A stretch of 64,000 bases of DNA. It comes from Macrococcus armenti (lineage in GTDB: Bacteria > Bacillota > Bacilli > Staphylococcales > Staphylococcaceae). The stretch is from positions 1,488,001 through 1,552,000 of the forward strand of contig NZ_CP083608.1 of the NCBI RefSeq assembly GCF_020097135.1, in the 5' to 3' direction. Below the pieces are notes generated by a model. That model saw only the letters and a program-made list of their open reading frames with translations, did not search any database and was not told the DNA's origin. The translations under genes and the position numbers were made by a program. Numbering within the stretch: position 1 is the first letter of the stretch; each line of letters starts with the position of its first letter. Shown here one piece after another: positions 8,902-18,788 of this stretch.

Positions 8902-11259
8902 ATGGCAGATAAAACATCATATAAAGATAAATTAAACCATTTATTAAAGCGTTATAAAGATGGCTTTAAAAGTATTAAATATACGCCATACGTCATCTTT
9001 AACGGTTTGTATGAAACAATCACTAAAACTACTCTTTTTATTATTACTGCATGCATTTTAGTCGCTACGCTCATATTAGGAATTGGTAGCGGGTATTTCC
9101 TTGCACTCGTCAAGGACGAACCTGTCAAATCCAATAGTGAACTTAAAAAATCGTTGTATGAAATGACACAAAGTACTACTGTTTATTTCGGAACAGGAGA
9201 AACGCTCGGTAATTTAAATGCAGATACACAACGTGATGTAATCAAATTAAAGGACATGAGTCCACATGTCATCGATGCATTAATTGCGACTGAAGATGAA
9301 AATTTCTATAACCATAAAGGTATCGTACCGAAAGCGTTTTTACGTGCGACAGCACAGGAATTTTTAAATTTAGGACCTTCAAGCGGTGGGAGTACATTAA
9401 CACAGCAATTAATCAAAAACCAGCTATTAACGAACGAAACATCATTCCAGAGAAAAGCGAAAGAAATGATGCTTTCATTTAAAGTTGAGAAATCTTTAAC
9501 GAAAGATGAAATTATAGAAGCTTATTTAAATGTTGTAAGTTTCGGGCGTAATACGAACGGTCAGAATATCGCTGGTATCGAAGCTGCTGCACAAGGGATA
9601 TTCGGTATAAAAGCGAAAGATTTAAATATCGCTCAAGCTGCTTTTATTGCTGGACTTCCCCAAAATCCATATACGTATACGCCATTTCTACAGGATGGCA
9701 GTTTAAAATCCAAAGACGATTTATCATATGGTTTTACGCGACAAAAATATGTACTGTCACGTATGTATCAGGAAAACAAAATTTCTAAAGCTGAATATGA
9801 AAAAGCAAAAGCTTTTAATTTAACAAAATCATTCGCGAAAGATGTGGAAACACCGAATGAAAATTATCCGTTCTTAGTTCAGGAAGTTGAAGATGAAGCT
9901 GTTAACATTCTGAAGTATCACTTTGCATCTAAAGATAATATTTCAAAGTCAGAGTTAGACGACACACCAGTCCTTCAGGAAAAGTATAAAGGCATCGCTG
10001 AACGTGCTGTACGCAATGATGGTTATATCGTTGAAACTACGATTAATAAACCAATATTCGATGCGATGAATGCAGTTAAAGATAATCCAAACTATTATTC
10101 ATATGACAGACAAGTTAATGTTAACGGTAAAATGGAAACATTACAGCAGGAAGTCGGCGTGCTCTTAAAGGAAAATAAAACTGGTAAAATCATTGCATTC
10201 GTCGGTGGTCGTGATCATGAAAAATCACAGAACAACCATGCAATGAAAACGAAACGTTCACCAGGTTCAACAATCAAGCCATTATTAACATATGCACCTG
10301 CAATGGAGTATGGAATGACAACGCCAGAAACGATGCTCCTTGATAAAAGGTTTGATTATAATGGGTATTCACCTGAAAACTATGCGCGCATGGAATACGG
10401 TAATGTTACAACTCGATATGCATTGGAGAACTCATTAAACTTAAGTACACTTCGTTTATATTCTGGCATACAAGATAAAAAGCCTTGGGAATTACTGAAT
10501 AAAATGAACTTTAATATCCCTTCAAACGAACAGGAAAACTTATCATTAGCTTTAGGAGCAACAGATATTACGTTAAAAAATAATGTTGATGGATTCTCAA
10601 CATTAGCAAATAATGGGAACTACCAGGAAAGCTATATGATAGAGCGTATTAAAACGAAAGATGGCAAAGTGCTTTATCAACATGAAGCGAAACCTGAACG
10701 TATATACAGTGATGCTACTGCTTATATGACAACGGACATATTGCGCGGCGTTTTAGATACAGGTAGTGCGTATATATTAAAAGGTGCATTCCTATATAAT
10801 CAGGATTGGGCAGGTAAAACAGGTACGACTCAAGATGCGAAAGATAGTCTTTTCGTTGCATATAACCCGAAAGTTACGATGGGAATATGGATGGGATATG
10901 ATGTTCCTACAACATTTGATGAAGAAAACCATTATCAATTAAAATTATGGCGAGATATCGTCAATCAAATCTCATCTGTTGACCAAAATCAAATGGGTGT
11001 CGGAGAACAATTCTCAGTACCTTCATCAGTTTCTAAGCAATCTATATGTCAGTTTACGATGAGTACATCAGGTTGTGCATCCGGAGAATCTATGAAAGAA
11101 AGCTTAGTTTCAAATAAATCTGACTTGAGCAGCAAATCACTTGATGACCAGAGAGTACTTGCACGACTCGGTATTAATATTGATTCTGCTACACGAAGTA
11201 AAATATTCACTAAAGCACCAACTGCAGCAAAGAAAGATAAGAAGAAAAAGCCAAACTAA
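8902..11259 (+). CDS. Bifunctional class A penicillin-binding protein (PBP1A family)
   Basis: This 785-aa protein has a short cytoplasmic part, one membrane helix (about 38-68), a GT51 glycosyltransferase domain with the catalytic EDENFYNHKG (Glu about 131) and GGSTLTQQLIKN (about 161), and a transpeptidase domain with SxxK in SPGSTIKPL (about 455), SLN (about 510) and KTGTT (about 638). All catalytic motifs are present, so it should both polymerise lipid II and cross-link peptide stems. The C-terminal tail is Lys-rich. An AGGAGG ribosome site fixes the start. It is divergent from the tyrS leader and ends in a shared terminator. It is an ordinary class A PBP and not a mecA-like class B protein. 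Confidence 0.95.
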   Translation: MADKTSYKDKLNHLLKRYKDGFKSIKYTPYVIFNGLYETITKTTLFIITACILVATLILGIGSGYFLALVKDEPVKSNSELKKSLYEMTQSTTVYFGTGETLGNLNADTQRDVIKLKDMSPHVIDALIATEDENFYNHKGIVPKAFLRATAQEFLNLGPSSGGSTLTQQLIKNQLLTNETSFQRKAKEMMLSFKVEKSLTKDEIIEAYLNVVSFGRNTNGQNIAGIEAAAQGIFGIKAKDLNIAQAAFIAGLPQNPYTYTPFLQDGSLKSKDDLSYGFTRQKYVLSRMYQENKISKAEYEKAKAFNLTKSFAKDVETPNENYPFLVQEVEDEAVNILKYHFASKDNISKSELDDTPVLQEKYKGIAERAVRNDGYIVETTINKPIFDAMNAVKDNPNYYSYDRQVNVNGKMETLQQEVGVLLKENKTGKIIAFVGGRDHEKSQNNHAMKTKRSPGSTIKPLLTYAPAMEYGMTTPETMLLDKRFDYNGYSPENYARMEYGNVTTRYALENSLNLSTLRLYSGIQDKKPWELLNKMNFNIPSNEQENLSLALGATDITLKNNVDGFSTLANNGNYQESYMIERIKTKDGKVLYQHEAKPERIYSDATAYMTTDILRGVLDTGSAYILKGAFLYNQDWAGKTGTTQDAKDSLFVAYNPKVTMGIWMGYDVPTTFDEENHYQLKLWRDIVNQISSVDQNQMGVGEQFSVPSSVSKQSICQFTMSTSGCASGESMKESLVSNKSDLSSKSLDDQRVLARLGINIDSATRSKIFTKAPTAAKKDKKKKPN

Positions 11260-11261
11260 AA

Positions 11262-11297
11262 AATCTTCCGGCACATTAGTGCCGGAAGATTTTTTAT
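11262..11297. terminator. Bidirectional terminator between the PBP gene and fhs
   Basis: A 13-bp perfect stem (AATCTTCCGGCAC / GTGCCGGAAGATT) is flanked by A and T tracts on the two sides. Confidence 0.93.
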
Positions 11298-11305
11298 TAA
11301 TTTAA

Positions 11306-12973
11306 TTAGAATAATCCAACTGCATTTCCGTCTTGATCAACGTCCATACGTATTGCTGCAGGCTCTTTCGGTAGACCAGGCATTGTCATAATGTCTCCAG
11401 TTAATGCTACGATAAATCCTGCACCTGTTTTAGGAATTAATTCACGGATTGTAATATTGAATCCTGATGGACGACCAAGTTTCTTTGGATCATCCGAGAA
11501 TGAGTATTGTGTTTTTGCCATACAAACTGGATATTCATTCCATCCATTATCAGCGATTGTTTTTAATTGTTTTTGTGCTTTATCAGCGAATACTACATCA
11601 TCTGCACCGTAAATTTTCTGAACGATTGTACGGATTTTTTCTTCAACTGGTAATGATAAATCATATAGTGGCTTGAAGTTTTGTGGCTTTTCTAACACTT
11701 CTAATACTAAGTTCGCTAAATCTTTTCCACCTTCTCCACCATGCTCCCATACTTCAGTTAAAGCAATTTTAACACCGCGCTCTTTCGCCCAGTTCATAAC
11801 GAATTCACGTTCAGCGTCCGTATCTGTTACGAAGTTGTTTAAAGCGATTACTGGCTCTACACCGAATTGGTGTAAGTTCTCAATATGCTTTTCTAAGTTC
11901 TGGATACCTGATTTTAATGCTTCTACGTTTTCAGTACTAAGTTCAGTCTTCGCTACGCCACCATGCATCTTAAGCGCACGAATTGTCGCTACTACTACGA
12001 TTGCATCCGGTTGAATGTCGGCTTTACGTGCTTTAATATCCATAAATTTCTCAGCACCTAAATCAGAACCAAAACCTGATTCAGTAACAACGATATCTGC
12101 TAGTTTACGTGCAGTTTTTGTTGCAATAATTGAGTTACAGCCATGCGCAATATTCGCAAATGGTCCACCGTGAATAAGTGCTGGTGTTCCTTCAATTGTC
12201 TGTACTAAGTTCGGTTTTAATGCATCCTTTAAGATTAATGCTAATGCACCTTCTACACCTAATTCCTTAACTGTTACTGGTTTACGGTCATAAGTGTAAC
12301 CAATCGTCATGTTACCTAAGTTTTCCTTTAGATCTTCGATGTTGTTTGATAAACAGAATACAGCCATAATTTCACTCGCAACTGTAATATCAAATCCATC
12401 TTCACGAGGTACACCTTTGAACGGTCCACCTAAACCAACAACGACTTGACGTAATGCACGGTCGTTCATATCAATAACACGTTTCCATTCAATACGTCGT
12501 GGGTCGATATTTAATTGGTTACCTTGATAAATATGGTTATCAATAAATGCAGCAAGTGCATTGTTCGCAGTTGTAATTGCGTGTAAATCACCATTGAAGT
12601 GAAGGTTTATTTCTTCCATCGGTAATACTTGTGCACGACCTCCACCAGTCGCTCCACCTTTCATACCGAATACAGGTCCTAAACTTGGCTCACGTAATGC
12701 AACCATTACGTTTTTACCTAACGCTTTAAATGCATCTGAAATACCTACAGTTACTGTAGATTTACCTTCTCCAGCCGGCGTTGGGCTCATTGCAGTAACT
12801 AAGACTACTTTACCTTGTTTATCTGTCGTTACTTTAGACGTATCGATTTTCGCTTTGTAGTGCCCATAAGGTTCAACTGCATCAGCAGGAATTCCTGCAG
12901 CATCCGCAATTTCTGCAATTGGCTTAATCGTTGCTTGATTAGCAATTTCTAAATCTGATAAATATTTCGTCAT
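11306..12973 (-). CDS. fhs: Formate--tetrahydrofolate ligase
   Basis: Fhs joins formate to tetrahydrofolate with ATP, giving 10-formyl-THF for purine synthesis and initiator-tRNA formylation. The ATG at 12973, about 9 bases after AGGAG, gives 555 aa, the usual family length. The P-loop-like [13 protein letters not shown] (about 65-77), the conserved [12 protein letters not shown] and the PEPTIDE-like C-terminal block [16 protein letters not shown] are all present. It is monocistronic, with a cre-like promoter upstream. Confidence 0.97.
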   Translation of the reverse strand: MTKYLSDLEIANQATIKPIAEIADAAGIPADAVEPYGHYKAKIDTSKVTTDKQGKVVLVTAMSPTPAGEGKSTVTVGISDAFKALGKNVMVALREPSLGPVFGMKGGATGGGRAQVLPMEEINLHFNGDLHAITTANNALAAFIDNHIYQGNQLNIDPRRIEWKRVIDMNDRALRQVVVGLGGPFKGVPREDGFDITVASEIMAVFCLSNNIEDLKENLGNMTIGYTYDRKPVTVKELGVEGALALILKDALKPNLVQTIEGTPALIHGGPFANIAHGCNSIIATKTARKLADIVVTESGFGSDLGAEKFMDIKARKADIQPDAIVVVATIRALKMHGGVAKTELSTENVEALKSGIQNLEKHIENLHQFGVEPVIALNNFVTDTDAEREFVMNWAKERGVKIALTEVWEHGGEGGKDLANLVLEVLEKPQNFKPLYDLSLPVEEKIRTIVQKIYGADDVVFADKAQKQLKTIADNGWNEYPVCMAKTQYSFSDDPKKLGRPSGFNITIRELIPKTGAGFIVALTGDIMTMPGLPKEPAAIRMDVDQDGNAVGLF

Positions 12974-13014
12974 TTTCACATTCTCCTAATCATTTAAAGT
13001 GTCTTTACATACCT

Positions 13015-13044
13015 ATAATAAGATAACGCTTACATAATGTCGAA
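13015..13044 (-). promoter_or_regulatory. Probable fhs promoter with a cre-like site in its spacer
   Basis: On the minus strand TTCGAC (13044-13039) and TATTAT (13020-13015) are 18 bp apart. Between them, TGTAAGCGTTATCT (13034-13021) matches the CcpA consensus TGWAANCGNTNWCA at 13 of 14 positions. CcpA binding here would block RNA polymerase. The rest of the 12974-13191 gap shows nothing further. Confidence 0.45.
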
Positions 13045-13191
13045 TATTTTCTCTTATAATTGATGAAAATTGTGAAAAAAATATAATATAGCACGCATAT
13101 GTTATATTTCAGTAAGAAAACGGACAAGAACAATAAATCATAACGATTTATAAATCTCATCCGGTTCAAATTTAACTTAGTTTTTATTGTA

Positions 13192-14904
13192 TTAATCTTC
13201 CATCGTACTTAAATCACCTGTTGGTAAATCAAGTTCCCATGCTTTAAGTACACGTCTCATAATCTTACCCGAACGCGTCTTCGGTAACTTATCTTTAAAC
13301 TCAATTTCTCTAGGTGCAGCATGTGCTGCAAGTCCTTCTTTTACGAACACACGAATTTCCTCTTTCAGTTCATCTGTCGCTTCGTACCCTTCACGTAGTG
13401 CAATAAATGCTTTAATAATTTCACCGCGTACCGGATCCGGTTTTCCGATAACCCCTGCTTCTTGTACTGCTGGATGTTCAACAAGCTTCGATTCAACCTC
13501 AAATGGACCGACACGCTCTCCTGCAGTCATAATAACATCGTCTACACGTCCCTGGAACCAGAAATAGCCATCCTCATCCACATACGCAGAATCTCCTGAA
13601 ATATACCAGTCACCCGGTAAGAAATATGACTTATACTTTGCTTCATTGTTCCAGATTTCCTTCATCATTGAAGGCCATCCTGCTTTCATCGCTAAATTAC
13701 CCATGCGGTTTGGCGGTAGTACGTTTCCTTCATTATCGACAATTGCAGCTTGTACACCTGGTAATGGTTTACCCATTGAACCTGATTTAATGTCCATCGC
13801 AGGGAAGTTAACAATCATATGCGCTCCTGTTTCAGTCATCCACCATGTATCATGAATACGCAGTTTGAACACATTATGTCCCCATTTGATAACTTCAGGA
13901 TTTAAAGGTTCACCTACTGATAAAATGTGGCGTAAGCTTGATAAATCAAACTTATTGATCACTTCATCGCCCGCACCCATGAGCATTCGGAATGCTGTCG
14001 GAGCTGAGTACCATACCGTTACTTTGAATTCCTGAATCGTTCTATACCACCCTTCAGGAGAGAATCTGCCACCAGCAATGACATTCGTTACACCATTCAA
14101 CCATGGTGCAAATATGCCGTAACTTGTCCCTGTTACCCATCCTGGGTCAGCTGTACACCAGTAAACATCATCTTCTTTTAAATCAAGTACATAATGACCA
14201 GAAATGTAATGCTGAATCATTGCTTTTTGAACGTGCAGCACCCCTTTAGGCTGTCCAGTAGATCCTGAAGTGTAATGCAGTATTAACCCATCATCAAGCG
14301 TTAACCACTCAATGTCAAATTCATCAGACGCTGCTGTGAACTTTTTATTGAAATCAATATATTCTTCTTCAACATTATCATCTACGACAACAATATGTTT
14401 TAAATGCGGTAATTCATCTTTCGGAATACGCCCGAGTAAACTATTCGTCGTAATAATCACACTTGCTTCACTATTTTCTAATCGGTCGCGTACAGCTTTT
14501 TCCATAAATGCTTCAAATAATGGTCCGACAATCGCACCGATTTTTAATGTTCCAAGTAGTGCAAAGTATAGTTCAGGTGAACGTGGCATAAAGATAAATA
14601 CACGATCTCCTTTTTTGACACCCGCTTCCTGAACGAGTACATTCGCTGCTTTATTGGAATTATGTTTCATTTGTTCAAACGTATATGATTCTTGTCGATT
14701 AGCATCTTTATAATATAAAGCTACTTTGTCCCCTTTACCATTATCGACATGTTTATCAATACATTCATAAGCCATATTTACTTTTCCTGTATCGTGCCAC
14801 GAGAAGTTTCGTTCAACCGCTTTCCAGTCAAAGTTTTGATAAACTTCTTCATAGTTAGATAGATTATGATTGCCTTGTACTGCTTCAAAAATTTCTGTTT
14901 TCAT
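13192..14904 (-). CDS. acsA: Acetyl-CoA synthetase (AMP-forming)
   Basis: AcsA activates acetate to acetyl-CoA through acetyl-AMP. The 570-aa protein has the ANL-superfamily P-loop LHYTSGSTGQPKGV (about 210-223), the core motif WWMTETGA and the catalytic C-terminal lysine segment PKTRSGKIMRRV (about 545-555). The lysine in SGKIMRR is the site that AcuA acetylates in Bacillus to switch the enzyme off. Length fits the short Firmicute AcsA type. It is divergent from acuABC and carries a perfect cre match just upstream, so glucose repression is expected. Confidence 0.97.
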   Translation of the reverse strand: MKTEIFEAVQGNHNLSNYEEVYQNFDWKAVERNFSWHDTGKVNMAYECIDKHVDNGKGDKVALYYKDANRQESYTFEQMKHNSNKAANVLVQEAGVKKGDRVFIFMPRSPELYFALLGTLKIGAIVGPLFEAFMEKAVRDRLENSEASVIITTNSLLGRIPKDELPHLKHIVVVDDNVEEEYIDFNKKFTAASDEFDIEWLTLDDGLILHYTSGSTGQPKGVLHVQKAMIQHYISGHYVLDLKEDDVYWCTADPGWVTGTSYGIFAPWLNGVTNVIAGGRFSPEGWYRTIQEFKVTVWYSAPTAFRMLMGAGDEVINKFDLSSLRHILSVGEPLNPEVIKWGHNVFKLRIHDTWWMTETGAHMIVNFPAMDIKSGSMGKPLPGVQAAIVDNEGNVLPPNRMGNLAMKAGWPSMMKEIWNNEAKYKSYFLPGDWYISGDSAYVDEDGYFWFQGRVDDVIMTAGERVGPFEVESKLVEHPAVQEAGVIGKPDPVRGEIIKAFIALREGYEATDELKEEIRVFVKEGLAAHAAPREIEFKDKLPKTRSGKIMRRVLKAWELDLPTGDLSTMED

Positions 14905-14918
14905 TTTTTATCCCCCTA

Positions 14919-14932
14919 TGTAATCGTTTTCA
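14919..14932. promoter_or_regulatory. Catabolite-responsive element (cre) between acsA and acuA
   Basis: TGTAATCGTTTTCA matches the cre consensus TGWAANCGNTNWCA at all 14 positions. It lies about 15 bp before the acsA start and about 75 bp before acuA, in the divergent control region where Bacillus also has CcpA control of acsA-acuABC. Confidence 0.75.
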
Positions 14933-15007
14933 ATATTACTTTTATATTATATAATAAAGTTAACTGATTTTTCAAAAAATAAAAATAATTTAAATTAAGG
15001 AGTGGCT

Positions 15008-15640
15008 ATGAAACATATTAAAACATATTATAAACGCACACTCGATATTAACGGTAAACATATTATTGTTGAAGGCCCGGTAGATAGTAAAACATTAAAA
15101 CAATATACGTTTGATTCAGGACTTGTTGCATTTAGAATGCCTTCAGAGCAGTTTATTGCAATACAGGAAATTGCTGATTTAGAAGAAGGACGTATCATTA
15201 TATGTCGTGATAAGGACAATATTATCGGTTATACAACTTACCTTTATCCTGATCCTCTAGAGCGCTGGAGCGATGGACAACTCCCTTACTTACTTGAACT
15301 CGGGGCAATTGAAATTAGCGTAGATTATCGCGCAATGGGTCTCGGGAAAGCGATGCTTGAACTCTCAATGTTAGACGATATGATGGAAGATTACATTATC
15401 ATTACGACTGAATATTACTGGCACTGGGATTTAAAAAATAGTGGACTGGATGTATTCGAATATAAAAAGATTATGCAGAAAATGATGGCTGCAGGTGGAA
15501 TGGAAGTCTTCTCAACAGATGACCCAGAGATTACGAGTCATCCCGCAAACTGTCTCATGGCTAGAATCGGTAACCGCATTACTAATGATCAAATTCAGGC
15601 TTTTGATAATATCCGATTTCAAAATCGATTTTTCTTATAG
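15008..15640 (+). CDS. acuA: AcuA, GNAT acetyltransferase acting on acetyl-CoA synthetase
   Basis: AcuA acetylates the catalytic lysine of AcsA and inactivates it, preventing wasteful acetyl-CoA synthesis. The ATG at 15008 follows AAGGAG and gives 210 aa, the usual AcuA length; an upstream in-frame GTG lies against the ribosome site. The acetyl-CoA-binding region contains ISVDYRAMGLGKAMLELSM (about 102-120), with the R/Q-x-x-G-x-G/A pattern of GNAT enzymes. acuB starts 9 bp after its stop, so the three acu genes form one operon. Confidence 0.93.
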   Translation: MKHIKTYYKRTLDINGKHIIVEGPVDSKTLKQYTFDSGLVAFRMPSEQFIAIQEIADLEEGRIIICRDKDNIIGYTTYLYPDPLERWSDGQLPYLLELGAIEISVDYRAMGLGKAMLELSMLDDMMEDYIIITTEYYWHWDLKNSGLDVFEYKKIMQKMMAAGGMEVFSTDDPEITSHPANCLMARIGNRITNDQIQAFDNIRFQNRFFL

Positions 15641-15649
15641 GAGGACATT

Positions 15650-16288
15650 ATGTTAGTAGAACGTATTATGACATCACCTTGTATTACATTTCATGTGAAC
15701 GATTCAATTGAAGACGCGATTAAACTTATGCATGATAAAAAAATTCGTCACTTACCAATTGTAGATGACGCACAACACTTACTAGGTATTATATCGGATA
15801 GAGAAATTAAAGAAGTACTGCCTTCATTGCTGAAACAGGACGTTGAAATTGATTATGACGTACCGATTTCTAATATTATGCAGCAAAACGTAATTACATG
15901 TCACCCACTGGACTTTGTAGAAGATATCGCAATCGACTTCTACGATTCTTCTATCGCGAGTATTCCTGTCGTACAAAATTATAAAGTAATTGGTATCGTA
16001 ACGAGCAAAGATATGCTGAACACATTTATCGAACTGACAGGCGTAACGAGGCCTGGTACGACAATTCAGATCAGTATTCCTGATGAAGCTGGTATTATGC
16101 ATGAAGTTACAGAAGTATTCCATCGACATAAAATTAGTATCGAGAGCATTCTCGTATTCCGGGATAAAGAGCAGGCCGGTAAAAAAATCGTCACGTTACG
16201 CATGCTCGCAATGAATCCGAACATTGCCATTTATGATCTGGAGCAAAAAGGATTTAAAGTATTAAATCCTTTTGAACTCGGCCTATGA
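15650..16288 (+). CDS. acuB: AcuB-like CBS-pair/ACT-domain protein
   Basis: The 212-aa protein has two CBS motifs (about 1-60 and 75-130; DKKIRHLPIVDDAQHLLGII, and IASIPVVQNYKVIGIVTS) that usually bind adenine nucleotides, then an ACT-like domain (about 140-205; TIQISIPDEAGIMHEVTEVF). This is the AcuB layout known from the Bacillus acuABC operon, where its biochemical task is not settled but it is required for full acetoin/acetate use. It starts after AGGAGG and its stop overlaps acuC by four bases. The gene seems absent from the acu cluster of S. aureus as I remember it. Confidence 0.88.
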   Translation: MLVERIMTSPCITFHVNDSIEDAIKLMHDKKIRHLPIVDDAQHLLGIISDREIKEVLPSLLKQDVEIDYDVPISNIMQQNVITCHPLDFVEDIAIDFYDSSIASIPVVQNYKVIGIVTSKDMLNTFIELTGVTRPGTTIQISIPDEAGIMHEVTEVFHRHKISIESILVFRDKEQAGKKIVTLRMLAMNPNIAIYDLEQKGFKVLNPFELGL

Positions 16289-17421
16289 CGAAATTCGTAT
16301 ATTCTGAACAACTTCTGCAATATAGATTTCGTGACGATCACCCGTTTAACCAGATGCGTTTACTGTTGACGAAAACGTTACTGGAGCAACTGAAACTATT
16401 AAATCAGGAAGATATCATATCACCTCGTATCGCAACGGACGAAGAATTAATGCTTATCCATCAGGCAGAATATATCGAAGCGGTAAAACGTGCAGGATAT
16501 GGTGAGCTAAGCGACGAGGAATGCGATAAGTTCGGACTCAACTCTAATGACACGCCAAACTTTCAGAATATGCATGAAATGAGTGCCGCACTTGTTGGTG
16601 CGACGCTAACTGCATGTGATATCGTCATGAAAGGAATTGATCATACCGCATGCAATTTTGGTGGTGGGCTACACCATGGGTTTAAAGGGCGTGCTTCTGG
16701 ATTTTGTATCTATAACGACTCCGCAGTCGCAATTGAATACATGAAACAAAAATATCATCAGCGCGTGCTCTATATTGATACTGATGCACATCACGGTGAT
16801 GGTGTACAGTTTTCATTTTATAATGACAATGAAGTGATGACATACTCTATTCATGAAACTGGTCGTTACTTATTCCCTGGAACTGGCGCAATTACCGAAA
16901 AAGGTGAAGGCGACGGTTACTTATACAGTATGAACATCCCGATAGATGCATACACTGAAGATGATTCATTTCTTGCGTGTTTTGAAGAAAGTTTACGTGT
17001 CGCATGTGAATTTTTTAAACCGGATATTATACTCAGTCAAAACGGTGCTGATGCCCATTATCTTGATCCGTTAACACATCTTTCATGTACACATAAAACA
17101 TATCAGCACATTCCACAAATCGTACATCGACTTGCACAGGAGTATACGAACGGAAAATGGATAGCTGTAGGTGGCGGTGGATATAACGTCTTTCAAGTTG
17201 CCCCGCTTGCATGGGCGCAAGTATATAATGCGATGCTTGGCAATACGTATCTGGAAGGCTTTATACCTCGTGATTGGATTGACATGTGGCAAAGTAAAGC
17301 ACATATTAAAATACCCGACACCTGGAATGAAGATTTAGAAGAATATAAAACAATACCGAGAAGGCATGATATTGAAGAGAAAAATAAAATGATGCTCGCA
17401 CGAGTTATTCAGCATTATTAA
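16285..17421 (+). CDS. acuC: AcuC, class I/II histone-deacetylase-like lysine deacetylase
   Basis: AcuC removes acetyl groups from AcsA and reactivates it, opposing AcuA. The 378-aa protein has the zinc-hydrolase signatures of the HDAC/AcuC family: GGGLHHGFKGRASGFCIYND (about 130-150; paired histidines), the zinc-binding DTDAHHGDGVQ (about 165-175) and GGGGYNV near the C-terminus (about 297). Start overlaps acuB (ATGA). It is the last gene of the operon; the hairpin array at 17440 begins 19 bp after its stop and could also act as its terminator, since no ordinary terminator is seen. Confidence 0.95.
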   Translation: MTKFVYSEQLLQYRFRDDHPFNQMRLLLTKTLLEQLKLLNQEDIISPRIATDEELMLIHQAEYIEAVKRAGYGELSDEECDKFGLNSNDTPNFQNMHEMSAALVGATLTACDIVMKGIDHTACNFGGGLHHGFKGRASGFCIYNDSAVAIEYMKQKYHQRVLYIDTDAHHGDGVQFSFYNDNEVMTYSIHETGRYLFPGTGAITEKGEGDGYLYSMNIPIDAYTEDDSFLACFEESLRVACEFFKPDIILSQNGADAHYLDPLTHLSCTHKTYQHIPQIVHRLAQEYTNGKWIAVGGGGYNVFQVAPLAWAQVYNAMLGNTYLEGFIPRDWIDMWQSKAHIKIPDTWNEDLEEYKTIPRRHDIEEKNKMMLARVIQHY

Positions 17422-17439
17422 GAAGATTCAGGTTGAGTC

Positions 17440-17722
17440 AAGGTGGCACGTGTTTTTTATATACGTGCCACTTTGATTACTTTAGCACCTCGATCACGCT
17501 CAAGGTGGCACGTGTTTTTTATATACGTGCCACTTTCATCACTTTAACACCTCTATCACGCTCAAGGTGGCACGTGTTTTTTATTTACGTGCCACTTTAG
17601 TCACTTTAACACCTGTATCATGCTCAAGGTGGCACGTGTTTTTTATTTACGTGCCACTTTAGTCACTTTAACACCTGTATCATGCTCAAGGTGGCACGTG
17701 TTTTTTATTTACGTGCCACTTT
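17440..17722 (+). repeat. Palindromic hairpin array 1: five copies, 62-bp period
   Basis: Five 35-bp units begin at 17440, 17502, 17564, 17626 and 17688, exactly 62 bp apart. Each unit has a left arm AAGGTGGCACGTG, a T-rich loop and a right arm ACGTGCCACTTT. Copies 3, 4 and 5 are identical; copies 1 and 2 differ only in the loop (ATATA for ATTTA). The 27-bp spacers are also alike (ACTTTAACACCT...ATCATGCTC), the last two being identical. The array fills the space between convergent acuC and ccpA and ends 19 bp from the ccpA terminator. Confidence 0.97.
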
Positions 17723-17741
17723 AAAGAAGTTTCCATCCAAT

Positions 17742-17780
17742 AAAAAAGAACCTGGCAAAATCACCAGGTTCTTATTTTTT
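17742..17780 (-). terminator. Terminator of ccpA
   Basis: The stem AAGAACCTGG / CCAGGTTCTT with an 8-base loop is followed by T6 on the minus strand and overlaps the last codons of ccpA. Confidence 0.88.
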
Positions 17781-18764
17781 CGTCGTACCACGATATTCAA
17801 TTCTATACGGTAATACAACTTTCTGATCTTCTATCGGTTCATCGTTCATATACTTCGTAAGTAGACGCATGCCCACTGCTCCAATATCATAAAGCGGTTG
17901 CATTACACTTGATAATTTTGGACGAACCATCTTCACTAATCTTGTATTATTAAAGCTGATTACTTGCAGGTCATCCGGTATCACTTTTCCGTCATCCTGC
18001 GCTGCATGAACAATGCCAATCGCCTGCTCGTCACTAATACATAACACAACTTCAGGATTTGTATCTTTAATCGCTGCATAAGCTTTTTCACCATCTAAAT
18101 ACTGCTCTGTACCGATATATTGTGCAGCTTCAGGTAACGTAATACCATGTTCAGAAAGTAATGTCTGCATGCCTGTTAATACATCAATTTGTGCTTTTTC
18201 TGAATAGCCGCCTCCAACAAATGCAAAGCGTTTTATACCCGTTTCAATAAACTTATTTGTAATCTCTTTACTTGCATTTACATAATCAATATTTACTGAC
18301 GGTAAACTTTCATCCTGATCCAATGTTCCGGATAACACAACAGGTACACTCGATTTCTGAATCATTTCTGCAGTTTTATCTGATAATGTCCCACCTAAAA
18401 AGATAATACCATCTACTTGTTTTGATAATAAATTATTGAATATTTCTATCTCTTTTACCGCATCGTTATCAGAGTTTGAAATGATTGTCTGATACTTGTA
18501 CATTTTTGCGATATCTTCTAAACCACGCGCAAGTTCGGAGTAATACATATTAGAAATATCCGGTATAATTACGCCCACTGTCGTTGTTTTCTTACTTGCT
18601 AGTCCACGCGCAACAGCATTTGGACGATAGTTTAATCGTTCGATTACTTCATTAACACGATCGCGTGTTGCTGGTTTCACATTTGGATTGCCATTTACAA
18701 CACGAGATACTGTTGCCATTGATACTTTAGCTTCACGTGCTACATCATATATTGTTACGGTCAT
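17772..18764 (-). CDS. ccpA: Catabolite control protein A
   Basis: CcpA is the LacI-family regulator that binds cre sites with HPr-Ser46-P and controls carbon metabolism. The 330-aa protein has an N-terminal helix-turn-helix ([19 protein letters not shown], about residues 3-21), the hinge helix [15 protein letters not shown] (about 46-60) and a periplasmic-binding-protein-like effector domain. Position between acuABC and aroA is the classic staphylococcal arrangement. A cre-like sequence overlaps its own ribosome site, which suggests autoregulation. Confidence 0.96.
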   Translation of the reverse strand: MTVTIYDVAREAKVSMATVSRVVNGNPNVKPATRDRVNEVIERLNYRPNAVARGLASKKTTTVGVIIPDISNMYYSELARGLEDIAKMYKYQTIISNSDNDAVKEIEIFNNLLSKQVDGIIFLGGTLSDKTAEMIQKSSVPVVLSGTLDQDESLPSVNIDYVNASKEITNKFIETGIKRFAFVGGGYSEKAQIDVLTGMQTLLSEHGITLPEAAQYIGTEQYLDGEKAYAAIKDTNPEVVLCISDEQAIGIVHAAQDDGKVIPDDLQVISFNNTRLVKMVRPKLSSVMQPLYDIGAVGMRLLTKYMNDEPIEDQKVVLPYRIEYRGTTKK

Positions 18765-18774
18765 GTTTACCTCC

Positions 18775-18788
18775 TGAAAACGTTTTAT
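18775..18788. promoter_or_regulatory. cre-like site upstream of ccpA
   Basis: TGAAAACGTTTTAT matches the cre consensus at 13 of 14 positions and sits next to the ccpA ribosome site. A second, weaker match (11 of 14) centres near 18803. Autoregulation is an inference. Confidence 0.4.

Noticed and set aside
8902-11259. A beta-lactam resistance determinant such as mecA/mecD
   Set aside because: The protein is a class A PBP with a GT51 domain; no mec regulators, class B PBP, or cassette recombinase are present.
17440-17722. A CRISPR array, because of regular direct repeats with spacers of 27-28 bp
   Set aside because: Spacers within each array are nearly identical, repeats are long palindromes with T-rich loops, and no cas genes are near. 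These are tandem duplications of a hairpin unit.
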